64,000 bases of DNA from Sporosarcina highlanderae (GTDB lineage: Bacteria; Bacillota; Bacilli; Bacillales_A; Planococcaceae): NCBI RefSeq assembly GCF_030433715.1, contig NZ_JAROCC010000002.1, forward strand, positions 1-64,000, in the 5' to 3' direction. Below the pieces are notes generated by a model. The model worked only from the letters and a program-made list of their open reading frames with translations, was not told the origin of the DNA and ran no database searches. The translations under genes were made by a program, and so were the position numbers. Position 1 is the first letter of the stretch; each line of letters begins with the position of its first letter. Shown in pieces: positions 17,811-26,826 of this stretch.

Positions 17811-19180
17811 GCGTCTATTACGCCGTTCATGATTTTTTCAAGAGCCATTCCCCTTGACCCTTTCAATAAAATAATCGAGTCTTTGTCGGTGGATTTCACA
17901 AGTTCTTGAATAAGCGGGTCATAATTGTCTTCCGACCAAATAATCTTTGATTCGTTCCCGGTTTTCTTCAGCTCATCGTAAAGCCATTTCATTCGCGGTC
18001 CAAATAAAAGGATCCCCTTCAATGGTATTTTGGTGAGCTGATGGGCAATCGATTCATGGTAAGTCCGTTCATTATCGCCAAGTTCTAACATATCTCCTAA
18101 GACAGCCCATTTTTCAGGACGCAACTTTGTCTCTTGCAAGAAGGCAAGTGCCGCTTTCATGGACGTCGGTGCAGCATTGAAAGCATCATTGATGAAAAGG
18201 GCACCGCATTTTGAAATAACAGGTTGCATTCTCATATCTGTAAGGCTTGCTTTTTGAAGTGAAGTGCGAATCTGTTCTTGGCTAAGTCCCAATTCATTCG
18301 CAATCAGAATTGCCGCCAATGAATTTTTCACCTGATGTGCGCCGAAGACAGGGATAGTGAAACTGCCCTCGACTTCACCAGCAACCGTGAAATCGCTCCC
18401 CTCGTCACCGGACTCCATATCGATAATCGAAAGATCTAAAGCTCGTGTATAACCAAAAGTCACAGACTGTAGTGACGGGTGGGATTTAACAAGAGTCTGT
18501 AATAGCGGCTCATCTCCATCGAAGAATAGTTTGCCATCTTCCTGCAAGCCATCGATGATCTCGAATTTAGCCTTTGCGATTCCCTCACGTGAACCAAGAT
18601 CTTGCATATGTGCTTCCCCAATATTTGAAATGACTGCATAATGCGGCTTCGCCAACTCCGATAAGAAGGAAATTTCACCGAAACCGCTCATACCCATTTC
18701 AAGAACAGCAATATCCGTATCCTCTTCCAAAGAAAGAATCGTCAAAGGCAGGCCTAACTGATTATTAAAATTACCTTCTGTTTTCTTTACCTTGAAATAA
18801 GGTGTAAGGACGCTTGTGATCAAATCCTTTGTAGACGTTTTGCCATTTGATCCTGTGACGCCTATAAATTTACATGTAAGTTCATTTCTGTACGCACGTG
18901 CAAGTTGCTGAAGTGCAATTTCAGAATCATCGACAAAGATCAAAGGCAAGTCTGTTGGCGCCCCCGGTTCATCCTTCAGCCATAAAGAAGCGGCCGCTCC
19001 TTTTTCAAATGCTTGTCGGACATATTGATGTCCATTCACCAGTTCACCACGGAACGGGATGAATAAGTCCCCTTTCTCCAACGTTCGCGTATCAATCGAA
19101 GCCCCTGTCACGATTGCCCCTTCCATATTCTGCCCTTCAGCTTTCAGCCATCCTGTAAGTTCAGTCAATTGTCTTTTCAT
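17807..19180 (-). CDS. murF: UDP-N-acetylmuramoyl-tripeptide--D-alanyl-D-alanine ligase
   Basis: This 457-aa Mur ligase has the P-loop GVTGSNGKTSTKDL, the central-domain NIGEAHMQDLGS and the C-terminal INDAFNAAPTSMKAAL signatures. It adds D-Ala-D-Ala to the muramyl tripeptide, using the dipeptide made by the ddl product encoded just upstream. The ddl-murF order is that of B. subtilis. Confidence 0.96.
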   Translation of the reverse strand: MKRQLTELTGWLKAEGQNMEGAIVTGASIDTRTLEKGDLFIPFRGELVNGHQYVRQAFEKGAAASLWLKDEPGAPTDLPLIFVDDSEIALQQLARAYRNELTCKFIGVTGSNGKTSTKDLITSVLTPYFKVKKTEGNFNNQLGLPLTILSLEEDTDIAVLEMGMSGFGEISFLSELAKPHYAVISNIGEAHMQDLGSREGIAKAKFEIIDGLQEDGKLFFDGDEPLLQTLVKSHPSLQSVTFGYTRALDLSIIDMESGDEGSDFTVAGEVEGSFTIPVFGAHQVKNSLAAILIANELGLSQEQIRTSLQKASLTDMRMQPVISKCGALFINDAFNAAPTSMKAALAFLQETKLRPEKWAVLGDMLELGDNERTYHESIAHQLTKIPLKGILLFGPRMKWLYDELKKTGNESKIIWSEDNYDPLIQELVKSTDKDSIILLKGSRGMALEKIMNGVIDA

Positions 19181-19192
19181 GATCCATCACAC

Positions 19193-20257
19193 TCAATCCA
19201 TTGTATATTGTATCTGTTTCTTTTCCTCATGACGGTCCAATGCAAGTTCTATTAGTTGGTCAATCAATTCAGGATAGGAAATGCCCGTATTTTGCCAAAG
19301 TAGCGGGAACATACTTGTCGGTGTGAATCCTGGCATTGTATTTACTTCATTGATTAGCACTTCATCCTGATCTGTTACAAAAAAGTCAGCCCGAACAAGC
19401 CCTGAGCAATCGAGAACTTTGAATGCGCGTATCGCCATTTCCTTCAATGTCGTTTCGACAGCATTCGTGACCGGTGCAGGTATGAGTAATTCCGTATTGC
19501 CGTCCTGATATTTCGCTTCATAATCGTAGAATGCAGCGACAGGTTTAATCTCACCAAGGACAGAGCATTTAGGATCATCATTCCCTAAAACAGCTACTTC
19601 TACTTCTCGAGCTGAGACACCTTGCTCAACGATAATTTTACGGTCGAATTTCAAAGCGAACTCAACTGCCGCAATCAGGCTTTCGTGATCCACAGCTTTA
19701 CTAATCCCTACACTTGAACCTAAATTTGCAGGCTTAACGAACATAGGAAAGGTCAATTCGCTCTCCATTTTTCGGATCCAGTGATCTTGATCCTTCCTCC
19801 ACTCTGAACGGATGAAATAGACATAAGGAACTTGCTTCAATCCGACATGGGCGAAAAGCTGTTTCATGATAACCTTATCCATGCCGGCTGAAGACGCAAG
19901 TACTCCATTTCCTGCGTAAGGTATATTCATCACTTCAAACAGACCTTGTACCGTTCCGTCCTCCCCATTCGTACCATGCAATAGTGGAAGGATGATATCC
20001 GGCATGTCATTCCCATTCAGGAAGTCATCAATGCAATCCGGCTTTTCCACATCTTTTTTAAAACGCAGTTGTTCGATGGTTTCCGCTGGTGCAAGGAGTG
20101 GCTCCCCTTTCCTCCACTCACCTTCGTATGTTATATAGACTGGTATCACTTCATATTTTCCAAAGTCAATCGCATTTGTCACTGCTCTGGCAGTCGATAG
20201 GGATACTTCATGCTCCGCGGATTTCCCGCCGTACACAATACCCAGTTTCTTTTTCAT
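19193..20257 (-). CDS. ddl: D-alanine--D-alanine ligase
   Basis: This 354-aa ATP-grasp enzyme begins KKKLGIVYGGKSAEHEVSL and has MFVKPANLGSSVGI for ATP binding plus VNTMPGFTPTSMFP at the C terminus. It joins two D-Ala (made by Alr) for MurF. It is the first gene of the ddl-murF-est operon and is divergent from the first SEDS gene across 207 nt. Confidence 0.96.
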   Translation of the reverse strand: MKKKLGIVYGGKSAEHEVSLSTARAVTNAIDFGKYEVIPVYITYEGEWRKGEPLLAPAETIEQLRFKKDVEKPDCIDDFLNGNDMPDIILPLLHGTNGEDGTVQGLFEVMNIPYAGNGVLASSAGMDKVIMKQLFAHVGLKQVPYVYFIRSEWRKDQDHWIRKMESELTFPMFVKPANLGSSVGISKAVDHESLIAAVEFALKFDRKIIVEQGVSAREVEVAVLGNDDPKCSVLGEIKPVAAFYDYEAKYQDGNTELLIPAPVTNAVETTLKEMAIRAFKVLDCSGLVRADFFVTDQDEVLINEVNTMPGFTPTSMFPLLWQNTGISYPELIDQLIELALDRHEEKKQIQYTMD

Positions 20258-20387
20258 ATTTCTCCCTCGCTAACCGTTAGATTTCGTTATTATAGTTTAC
20301 CATGAAAACTTTATTCCGATTAAGAAAATGCATAGTATAGAAGGACCTTTTTCTTTTAGGAACCTACTATTCTTAATGGCGTCCTTT

Positions 20388-20416
20388 GAAGGACATGATT
20401 AAGTCTGCTTTATACG
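20388..20416 (+). promoter_or_regulatory. Possible sigma-A promoter of the first SEDS gene
   Basis: TTGAAG (20388-20393), 17-nt spacer, TTATAC (20411-20416). A second -10-like TATACT follows at 20419-20424. The match is moderate. A short palindrome GTCCTTTGAAGGAC overlaps the -35 and could be an operator. Confidence 0.4.
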
Positions 20417-20464
20417 TTATACTCTATATATATTTGTGTAGTGTAACAGAAAAGGTGATTTCTT

Positions 20465-21649
20465 TTGGATTTACAAAACAGACCGTCCGACCGTTTCGAT
20501 TGGACGCTTGCTTTCATATTGGCCTTGCTTGCAATCGTCGGGTTTTTCGCCATTGCCTCTGCCCAAACCGCAGAACAGTACGGTCCTATCAACTTTGCAT
20601 TTCTTCAATTCAGATGGTACATCGTCGGCATGGCCATCGTTGCCGTCACCATTTACTTGGAGCCCGAACAATATAAGAAACTCGCCTGGCCCCTTTACGG
20701 TATGGGAGTCCTCCTGTTGTTCTTCCTTATGGTTGCTCCTGGAGGTGTAGGCCAAATTGCGGAAATCAGGCTCGGTGCAAAAAGATGGCTAAACCTTCCG
20801 ATGATCGGAAGGATTCAACCCTCTGAATTCATTAAGACATTTTTCATTTTAGGGATGGCACGCCTCGTTAGCAAGCATCAAGAGGTCCACTTGGTAAATA
20901 CGATAAAAACTGATTTCATTCTATTAGGGAAAATTGCTATTACTTTAATCGTTCCGCTATTCTTCATCGTAAAGCAGCCTGACTTGGGTACATCATTGGT
21001 ATTCATCGCAATTACGATGGCAGTCATTCTCGTTGCCGGAATTTCATGGAAGATCATCGTCCCCCTTTTCACAGGCGGCGCTGTTTTAGGTGGAAGTTTG
21101 CTTTGGATGGCAATTTATGCGCAGGACTTCATGGAGAAATTAGGCTTTGACCGTTATCAATTCCGCCGCGTCTATTCATGGCTCGACCCCTATTCCTATC
21201 CATCAGATGAGGGATATAATCTTATCCAGGCGATGTTGGCAGTGGGTTCAGGTGAATTGTCCGGTAAAGGTTTTCTTGGTCGTGAAGTATATATTCCCGA
21301 AAACCATACTGATTTCATCTTCAGCGTGATTGGAGAGGAATACGGATTTATCGGCGCAAGCATTGTCATTTCCCTTTATTTCATCCTTATCTACCATTTA
21401 ACAAAAGTTGCACTTGAGTTGAAAGATCCTTTTAGTGTATATGTATGCACGGGAGTTATCGCGATGATCGCCTTTCATGTTTTTGAAAACATCGGGATGA
21501 ATATCCAGCTTCTCCCGATAACAGGAATTCCATTGCCATTCATCAGTTACGGCGGCAGCTCGCTCTTTAGCAACATGCTCGCAATCGGCTTGATTTTCAG
21601 CATGAAATTCCACCACAAGACGTATATGTTTGATTCCGAAGATGAATGA
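20465..21649 (+). CDS. SEDS family protein (FtsW/RodA/SpoVE type), copy 1
   Basis: This 394-aa protein has about ten membrane helices and the SEDS hallmarks AKRWLNLPMIGRIQPSEF, KQPDLGTS and the C-terminal LPFISYGGSS. SEDS proteins are peptidoglycan glycosyltransferases working with class B PBPs. The TTG start is 6 nt after AAGGTGA. A second, closely similar gene follows after about 100 nt. RodA is favoured over FtsW by the ITGIPLPFISYGG context, but the subclass cannot be fixed by eye. Confidence 0.88.
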   Translation: MDLQNRPSDRFDWTLAFILALLAIVGFFAIASAQTAEQYGPINFAFLQFRWYIVGMAIVAVTIYLEPEQYKKLAWPLYGMGVLLLFFLMVAPGGVGQIAEIRLGAKRWLNLPMIGRIQPSEFIKTFFILGMARLVSKHQEVHLVNTIKTDFILLGKIAITLIVPLFFIVKQPDLGTSLVFIAITMAVILVAGISWKIIVPLFTGGAVLGGSLLWMAIYAQDFMEKLGFDRYQFRRVYSWLDPYSYPSDEGYNLIQAMLAVGSGELSGKGFLGREVYIPENHTDFIFSVIGEEYGFIGASIVISLYFILIYHLTKVALELKDPFSVYVCTGVIAMIAFHVFENIGMNIQLLPITGIPLPFISYGGSSLFSNMLAIGLIFSMKFHHKTYMFDSEDE

Positions 21650-21757
21650 AATAATAAATGCAAGATTTTACAATTAATAAATGCGTACAAACGAGCAATT
21701 TTCCGTTATACTTATACTCTGGTTTTCAAGCAAATAAACTTATATAAGGTGAACCTT

Positions 21758-22939
21758 GTGAAAATAGATAATAAACCCGTAGATCGTTTCGATTGGCCAC
21801 TGGCATTCATTCTTCTTCTGTTTGGCACAATTAGCATCGTTGCCATCGCTTCTGCCCAAACAACAGGACAATACAATATAAACTTCATCCCATCCCAAAT
21901 CCAATGGTACGTCGTAGGATCAATCATTATTGCGATGACAATGTATTTGGAACCGGAACAATACAAGAAAGCAGCCTGGATCATCTATGGCGGAGGAATA
22001 CTCCTTCTTGTTACGCTCTACATTTTGCCTGATAGCATGGAACTTGTTGCCCGCCGGAATGGAGCGAAAAGCTGGTTCCACCTTCCAGGCCTTGGCAGCA
22101 TCCAGCCGGCTGAATTCATGAAAACATTTTTCATCATTGGTTTAGCCCGCACGATTACTAAACACCATGAGCGCTACTTGGAAAAAACTTTACAATCGGA
22201 TTTTCTATTGCTTGGTAAAATCGTAGCAGTTTTCATCATTCCATTCGCTTTCATCATGCTACAACCCGATTTAGGAACAGGACTCGTCTTCATCGCCATC
22301 ACCGTTGCGTTAATCATCGTCGCGGGTATCACATGGAAAATAATACTTCCGATTTTCGCTGGAACCGCCACTCTTGGTCTTACTCTTCTCTGGATGGCAC
22401 TTTACGCTCAGGAATTTTTGGCGAAGTTCGGTTTCAAACCTTACCACTTCGAACGGATTTACTCGTGGATTGACCCCTACTCGTACGCATCTAACGAAGG
22501 GCGTCATCTTATCACATCTCTTAATGCGATTGGCTCTGGAGAAGTTTTTGGTAAAGGATTTAAAGGGCGGGAAGTATATGTTGCTGAAAGTCATACCGAT
22601 TTCATTTTCAGCGTAATCGGCGAGGATTGGGGATTTGTCGGCGCAAGCCTTGTCATCTGCCTTTACTTCTTCCTGATCTATCATATGACGAAAATTACAC
22701 TTGAACTCAAAGATCCTTTCAGCACATATATCTGTGCAGGCATTATTGCAATGATCACATTCCATGTATTTGAGAATATCGGCATGACGACACAGCTCCT
22801 GCCGATTACGGGAATCCCGTTGCCATTCATCAGTTACGGGGGCAGTTCATTGATGGGCAACATGCTCGCAATTGGGCTTGTATTCAGCATGAAGTTCCAT
22901 CATCGGACGTATATGTTCAGCTCAGACGACGATGAATGA
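21758..22939 (+). CDS. SEDS family protein (FtsW/RodA/SpoVE type), copy 2
   Basis: This 393-aa paralogue of the preceding gene has the same N terminus (VDRFDWPLAFILLLFG), AKSWFHLPGLGSIQPAEF, LQPDLGTG and LPFISYGGSS. Most of the length aligns without gaps, pointing to a tandem duplication with later divergence. I use GTG at 21758, 6 nt after AAGGTG; the frame from 21749 begins inside that site. The downstream end carries a 20-nt-period repeat array. Confidence 0.88.
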   Translation: MKIDNKPVDRFDWPLAFILLLFGTISIVAIASAQTTGQYNINFIPSQIQWYVVGSIIIAMTMYLEPEQYKKAAWIIYGGGILLLVTLYILPDSMELVARRNGAKSWFHLPGLGSIQPAEFMKTFFIIGLARTITKHHERYLEKTLQSDFLLLGKIVAVFIIPFAFIMLQPDLGTGLVFIAITVALIIVAGITWKIILPIFAGTATLGLTLLWMALYAQEFLAKFGFKPYHFERIYSWIDPYSYASNEGRHLITSLNAIGSGEVFGKGFKGREVYVAESHTDFIFSVIGEDWGFVGASLVICLYFFLIYHMTKITLELKDPFSTYICAGIIAMITFHVFENIGMTTQLLPITGIPLPFISYGGSSLMGNMLAIGLVFSMKFHHRTYMFSSDDDE

Positions 22940-22958
22940 ACTAAACAGCTTCAAAAAC

Positions 22959-23084
22959 GCATAAATTGCTGTATTCACGCATAACTTTATCTATAGAAGC
23001 ATAAACCCCATTATTTACGCATAAGTCGGTACAAATGCTCATAAATCATTTTATTCACGCATAAATCAATTCAAAAACGCAATA
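22959..23084. repeat. Tandem array with exact 20-nt period and GCATAA core
   Basis: GCATAA (or a one-base variant) begins at 22959, 22979, 22999, 23019, 23039 (TCATAA), 23059 and 23079 (GCAATAA). The period is exactly 20 nt, about two helical turns. The rest of each unit is variable but A/T-rich and often ends in TTCAC or AAAAC. The array fills the gap between the second SEDS stop and a terminator. Confidence 0.9.
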
Positions 23085-23120
23085 AAAATCTCCCGCATAG
23101 CAATTATGCGGGAGATTTTT
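23084..23120. terminator. Bidirectional terminator, SEDS gene / 46-aa ORF
   Basis: A perfect 15-bp stem, AAAAATCTCCCGCAT (23084-23098) against its complement at 23106-23120, has T-runs on both sides. It separates convergent genes. Confidence 0.93.
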
Positions 23121-23261
23121 TTATGACTGTATTTGCGGGTCATTTACAGGTGGCGCGAGGGCTTTCAGCATTTCCAAACGGGATTTCGTAGCTGTTGCCG
23201 AAACACCCAACTTCGCCAAGTTGGAGATGATTTTTTTCAAATCAACCTTTTCATTCGCCAT
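23121..23261 (-). CDS. Small hypothetical protein, 46 aa
   Basis: I do not recognise this protein. It reads MANEKVDLKKII and continues with a Lys/Leu-rich amphipathic helix, then ALAPPVNDPQIQS. GAGGTGG sits 5 nt before the ATG at 23261, and ATTATATAG lies upstream as a possible -10. The frame stays open to 23510, but that extension would run into the csoR promoter and has no ribosome site. It is divergent from csoR and convergent with the SEDS gene. Coding status is likely but unproven. Confidence 0.6.
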   Translation of the reverse strand: MANEKVDLKKIISNLAKLGVSATATKSRLEMLKALAPPVNDPQIQS

Positions 23262-23494
23262 CTTTTCCACCTCGACCTTTCTATATAATGTTGACGTGTC
23301 GTAGCTTAAGTAAGTTTCATCGGCATGAAATTCATGCCAATTGTCATCTATACACATCATACCACTCCTGTCCACTTTTAAATCTTTCAATTCTGTTACA
23401 AATTGTTCGCTTTGTGTAAATACTTTATACATGTTTCGAAAATAAAGCTTGCATCCCGATAAACCAGCGAAAATTAAATAGTCAGGCTTTCTTA

Positions 23495-23526
23495 TTGACA
23501 TACCCTCCAAGGGTACCTTAAGATGA
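23495..23526 (+). promoter_or_regulatory. csoR promoter with embedded CsoR-type operator
   Basis: TTGACA (23495-23500) is followed by TACCCTCCAAGGGTA (23501-23515), a perfect 6+3+6 inverted repeat of the CsoR operator type, and then TTAAGAT as the -10. The operator fills the promoter spacer, so CsoR binding should block polymerase until Cu(I) releases it. Confidence 0.88.
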
Positions 23527-23545
23527 ACAAGAAGGAGGCGGTTCG

Positions 23546-23878
23546 ATGACTAAAGACTTGATGAATGACACGAAGGATGGACAAACGAAAATTTCCTGCA
23601 GGAGAAGCCATCATCCCGATGACGTGAAGACGAATCTCATACATCGATTAAATCGGATCGAAGGTCAAATCCGCGGCATTAAAGGAATGATTGAAGCGGA
23701 TATTTACTGTGATGACGTCATTACACAATTATCGGCAACCCAATCTGCTCTGAATAGTGTTGCCAGGGTTTTGCTTGACGGTCATTTGAAAGGCTGTGTC
23801 AAAGATCGTCTCGCAGAAGGCGATGATGAGGTGCTTGATGAACTTATCGTCACGATTACAAAATTGATGCGAAAATAA
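23546..23878 (+). CDS. csoR: Copper-sensing transcriptional repressor CsoR
   Basis: This 110-aa DUF156 protein has the Cu(I) ligand set C55, H80, C84 (the C-x24-H-x3-C pattern) in an all-helical fold starting near HRLNRIEGQIRGIKGMIE. It represses copper export genes and dissociates on binding Cu(I). AGGAGG precedes the ATG. It heads the csoR-copZ-copA run and has a CsoR-type operator in its own promoter, so it is autoregulated. Confidence 0.95.
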   Translation: MTKDLMNDTKDGQTKISCRRSHHPDDVKTNLIHRLNRIEGQIRGIKGMIEADIYCDDVITQLSATQSALNSVARVLLDGHLKGCVKDRLAEGDDEVLDELIVTITKLMRK

Positions 23879-23891
23879 GGAGGAAAAAATC

Positions 23892-24101
23892 ATGGCAGAT
23901 AAAGCAGTTTTAAATGTAAAAGGAATGTCTTGCGGACATTGTGTAAAGGCAGTAGAGGATAGCGTCGGCAAATTGACAGGAGTAAATGCAGTTAGCGTCA
24001 ACCTATCAGAAGGTACAGTTGCTGTCGATTTCGAAGGCGGTCAAACAAGCGTGCAACAAATTACTGAAACAATTGAAGATCAAGGATATGACGTTGTCTG
24101 A
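23892..24101 (+). CDS. copZ: Copper chaperone CopZ
   Basis: This 69-aa single heavy-metal-associated domain has the Cu(I) site C14xxC17 in GMSCGHC. It delivers Cu(I) to CopA. AAGGAGG precedes the ATG and the gene follows csoR by 13 nt. Confidence 0.95.
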   Translation: MADKAVLNVKGMSCGHCVKAVEDSVGKLTGVNAVSVNLSEGTVAVDFEGGQTSVQQITETIEDQGYDVV

Positions 24102-24125
24102 CTGCGGATTTCCGCAGTTTCTTTT
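24101..24125 (+). terminator. Weak terminator or attenuator between copZ and copA
   Basis: CTGCGG/CCGCAG stem with a tetraloop overlaps the copZ stop and is followed by TTTCTTTT. It could lower readthrough, giving more CopZ than CopA. Confidence 0.6.
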
Positions 24126-24136
24126 GGATTTCTATA

Positions 24137-24151
24137 TACCCCTATAGGGTA
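24137..24151 (+). promoter_or_regulatory. Second CsoR-like operator, before copA
   Basis: TACCCCTATAGGGTA is an inverted repeat (TACCC, 5-nt centre, GGGTA) 25 nt before copA and closely resembles the csoR operator. A promoter here is less clear (TTTGGA and TAATAA elements at poor spacing), but the site implies separate CsoR control of copA. Confidence 0.75.
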
Positions 24152-24176
24152 ATAAACAATAGAGAAGGTGCATAGA

Positions 24177-26576
24177 ATGAGTGAAGTGAAAAGAGATATT
24201 ACCATTACAGGAATGACATGCGCCGCTTGTGCAAATCGGGTAGAGAAAGGGCTGCAACGCATGGACGGCATCGACTCAGCCACCGTCAACTTCGCCACTG
24301 AGAAGGCAGCCGTTTCATTCGATGATGAAAAGGTTGATATTCAAGCTATCCAGGAAAAAATAAAGGCTTTAGGATATGACACTGTCAAAGAAGAGGCCGA
24401 CTTTCAAATTTCCGGAATGACATGTGCGGCATGTTCCGCGCGAATCGAAAAAGGGTTATCCCGCATGGAAGGCGTCCAGTTAGCGACTGTCAATTTGGCG
24501 CTTGAAACAGGAAAAGTTGAATACGACCCTTCCGTTATTAAAGCTTCCGATCTTATTGCCAAGATTAAAAACATGGGGTATGACGCCGAATTGAAGAGCG
24601 AAATACCTGAAGGAACAGAAGATCATCGTCAGAAAGAAATCCGACATAAAACAAGATTGTTTTATATTTCCGCGGCCCTTTCCCTTCCGCTTCTTTGGAC
24701 GATGTTCTCTCACTTTTCATTCACATCTTGGATGCCTGTTCCAAATTGGCTAATGAATCCTTATGTGCAATGGCTACTTGCGACACCCGTACAGTTCGTC
24801 ATCGGATGGATGTTTTATAAAGGGGCTTTCTTTGCTTTGCGCAATAAAAGCGCCAACATGGATGTGCTTGTTGCACTCGGTACATCCGCCGCCTATTTCT
24901 ATTCGGTCTATTTAGTATTGATTGGTTCCAATCACGGACTTTATTTCGAAACAAGTGCTGTATTAATCACGCTTATTTTACTTGGGAAAGTATTCGAAGC
25001 TCGTGCAAAAGGACGTTCTTCGGATGCCATTAAGAAATTAATGGGCTTGCAGCCTACAATGGCGATTATTGAAAAAGACGGCGAGATTACTGAGATCCCA
25101 ATTGATGACGTCCAAATCGGAGATGTCCTTGTCATTCGCCCTGGCTCATCCATTCCTGTTGATGCTGAAGTGATTGCTGGGGAATCTGCAGTGGATGAGT
25201 CAATGTTGACCGGCGAAAGTTTACCTGTCGATAAAAAGGTCGGCGATGCTGTATTCGCGGCCACTGTGAATTCAAATGGATCTTTACGAGTCCGTGCGAA
25301 TAAAATCGGCAAGGACACCGTACTATCGAACATCATTCGAGTTGTTGAAGAGGCCCAAGGTTCGAAGGCCCCTATCCAAAGGCTTGCCGATCAGATATCA
25401 GGCGTGTTCGTACCTATCGTGGTTGGCATAGCTGTCGTTACGTTCTTAGTTTGGTATTTCGTCGCTTCACCAGGCAATTTTGCAGAGGCGCTAACTGCGA
25501 TGATAGCAGTTCTCGTAATCGCCTGTCCTTGTGCACTTGGACTTGCGACTCCGACTTCTATTATGGCAGGTTCCGGCCGTGCGGCAGAGCAAGGGGTTTT
25601 ATTCAAAACTGCTGAAGCGATGGAACAGACGAAAGCGGTTGACACGGTCGTGTTGGATAAAACCGGAACGATTACAAAAGGCATTCCGGAAGTGACAGAT
25701 TTTCTTGTCGCTGAAAATGGGGATCGCAGACAGCTAATAGCCTATGCGGCGGCTGCGGAAAGTGATTCCGAGCATCCGGTTGCAAAGGCGATCACGTCTT
25801 TTGGATTAAATGAAGTTGAGAAATTGCCTGCGAATGAACAATTCGAAGCAATTATAGGACACGGTATCCGAAGTGTAATCGAAGGATCAACAGTATTCAT
25901 GGGCACTCGGAAATTGCTTGCCGATGAAGGTATTGAATTGAATGTAGATACTTCAGATGTTGAAAAGCTTGAAAATGAAGGAAAGACAGTCATGTATATG
26001 GCAGTGGATGGCACGCATCTTGCGACGATTGCAGTAGCTGATACTTTGAAAGAGACTTCCAAACAAGCGATTCTTGAGCTTCAGGAAATGGGCCTCGACG
26101 TCATCATGCTGACGGGCGACCAGGAACGAACCGCAAAAGCAATTGCGGCGAACGCCGGCATTGATCATGTTATCGCGGGTGTACTACCAGAACGAAAGGC
26201 ACAAGTCGTTGCTTCACTTCAAGCAGAAGGAAAACGAGTGGCAATGGTCGGCGACGGTATTAATGATGCACCTGCTTTGGCAGTGGCGGATATCGGGATG
26301 GCAATGGGCACAGGAACGGCAGTTGCGATGGAGGCAGCAGATGTCACGTTGATGCATGGTGATTTGTTACGGGTAGCTGATACAATCCGCATGAGCCGGT
26401 TGACTGTACGTAATATTAAGCAAAACCTGTTTTGGGCACTCGCCTATAACTCGGTCGGCATCCCGATTGCCGCAGTCGGTTTCCTCGCGCCATGGGTTGC
26501 TGGCGCGGCAATGGCTTTCAGTTCGGTGTCGGTTGTGTTGAATGCATTGCGTTTGCAAAGAGTGAAGTTGAGATAA
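24177..26576 (+). CDS. copA: P-type Cu(I)-translocating ATPase CopA
   Basis: This 799-aa P1B-1 ATPase has two N-terminal metal domains (GMTCAAC at 12-18 and 80-86), eight membrane segments with the CPC motif in [13 protein letters not shown], the phosphorylation site DKTGT and the hinge [11 protein letters not shown]. The CPC and last-helix motifs fit monovalent copper export. I use ATG at 24177, six bases after AGAAGGTG; the GTG at 24168 lies in that site. Confidence 0.96.
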   Translation: MSEVKRDITITGMTCAACANRVEKGLQRMDGIDSATVNFATEKAAVSFDDEKVDIQAIQEKIKALGYDTVKEEADFQISGMTCAACSARIEKGLSRMEGVQLATVNLALETGKVEYDPSVIKASDLIAKIKNMGYDAELKSEIPEGTEDHRQKEIRHKTRLFYISAALSLPLLWTMFSHFSFTSWMPVPNWLMNPYVQWLLATPVQFVIGWMFYKGAFFALRNKSANMDVLVALGTSAAYFYSVYLVLIGSNHGLYFETSAVLITLILLGKVFEARAKGRSSDAIKKLMGLQPTMAIIEKDGEITEIPIDDVQIGDVLVIRPGSSIPVDAEVIAGESAVDESMLTGESLPVDKKVGDAVFAATVNSNGSLRVRANKIGKDTVLSNIIRVVEEAQGSKAPIQRLADQISGVFVPIVVGIAVVTFLVWYFVASPGNFAEALTAMIAVLVIACPCALGLATPTSIMAGSGRAAEQGVLFKTAEAMEQTKAVDTVVLDKTGTITKGIPEVTDFLVAENGDRRQLIAYAAAAESDSEHPVAKAITSFGLNEVEKLPANEQFEAIIGHGIRSVIEGSTVFMGTRKLLADEGIELNVDTSDVEKLENEGKTVMYMAVDGTHLATIAVADTLKETSKQAILELQEMGLDVIMLTGDQERTAKAIAANAGIDHVIAGVLPERKAQVVASLQAEGKRVAMVGDGINDAPALAVADIGMAMGTGTAVAMEAADVTLMHGDLLRVADTIRMSRLTVRNIKQNLFWALAYNSVGIPIAAVGFLAPWVAGAAMAFSSVSVVLNALRLQRVKLR

Positions 26577-26583
26577 TTGATTC

Positions 26584-26615
26584 GCCCCTTCCGTGATGGC
26601 GGAGGGGGTTTTTGT
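26584..26615 (+). terminator. Terminator after copA
   Basis: CCCCTTCCG pairs with CGGAGGGGG (one G-T pair) and is followed by TTTTTG, a few bases after the copA stop. Confidence 0.8.
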
Positions 26616-26654
26616 GGTTACCACCGCCTCTCGGGGGTTTACCACCGACTCTCC
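26616..26654. repeat. Direct repeat of a 17-nt motif downstream of copA
   Basis: GGTTACCACCGCCTCTC (26616-26632) is repeated as GGTTTACCACCGACTCTC from 26637, about 21 nt apart. No function is evident. The rest of 26655-26826 shows no ORF. Confidence 0.6.
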
Positions 26655-26826
26655 ACTCCCACCTCAAAAAAGGATGAGCTTTCCAATCCGCCATGTAAGA
26701 TTATGAACAAATTTGGACAACCTTTGGACAACGCTTGTCATTTTCTGACACATATTTCTTTGTACGTATCAGAATAACAGAGTAAAATGGCAGTATTGAT
26801 GGTTATAGAAAGTGGGTTGTCTATAT

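Noticed and set aside
22959..23084. Possible CRISPR array
   Set aside because: Only about 6 nt are conserved per 20-nt unit, far below a CRISPR repeat, the intervals are too short for spacers, and no cas gene is present.
23262..23510. Extension of the 46-aa ORF to 129 aa
   Set aside because: It would run back into the csoR promoter, has no ribosome site, and the internal ATG has a strong one.
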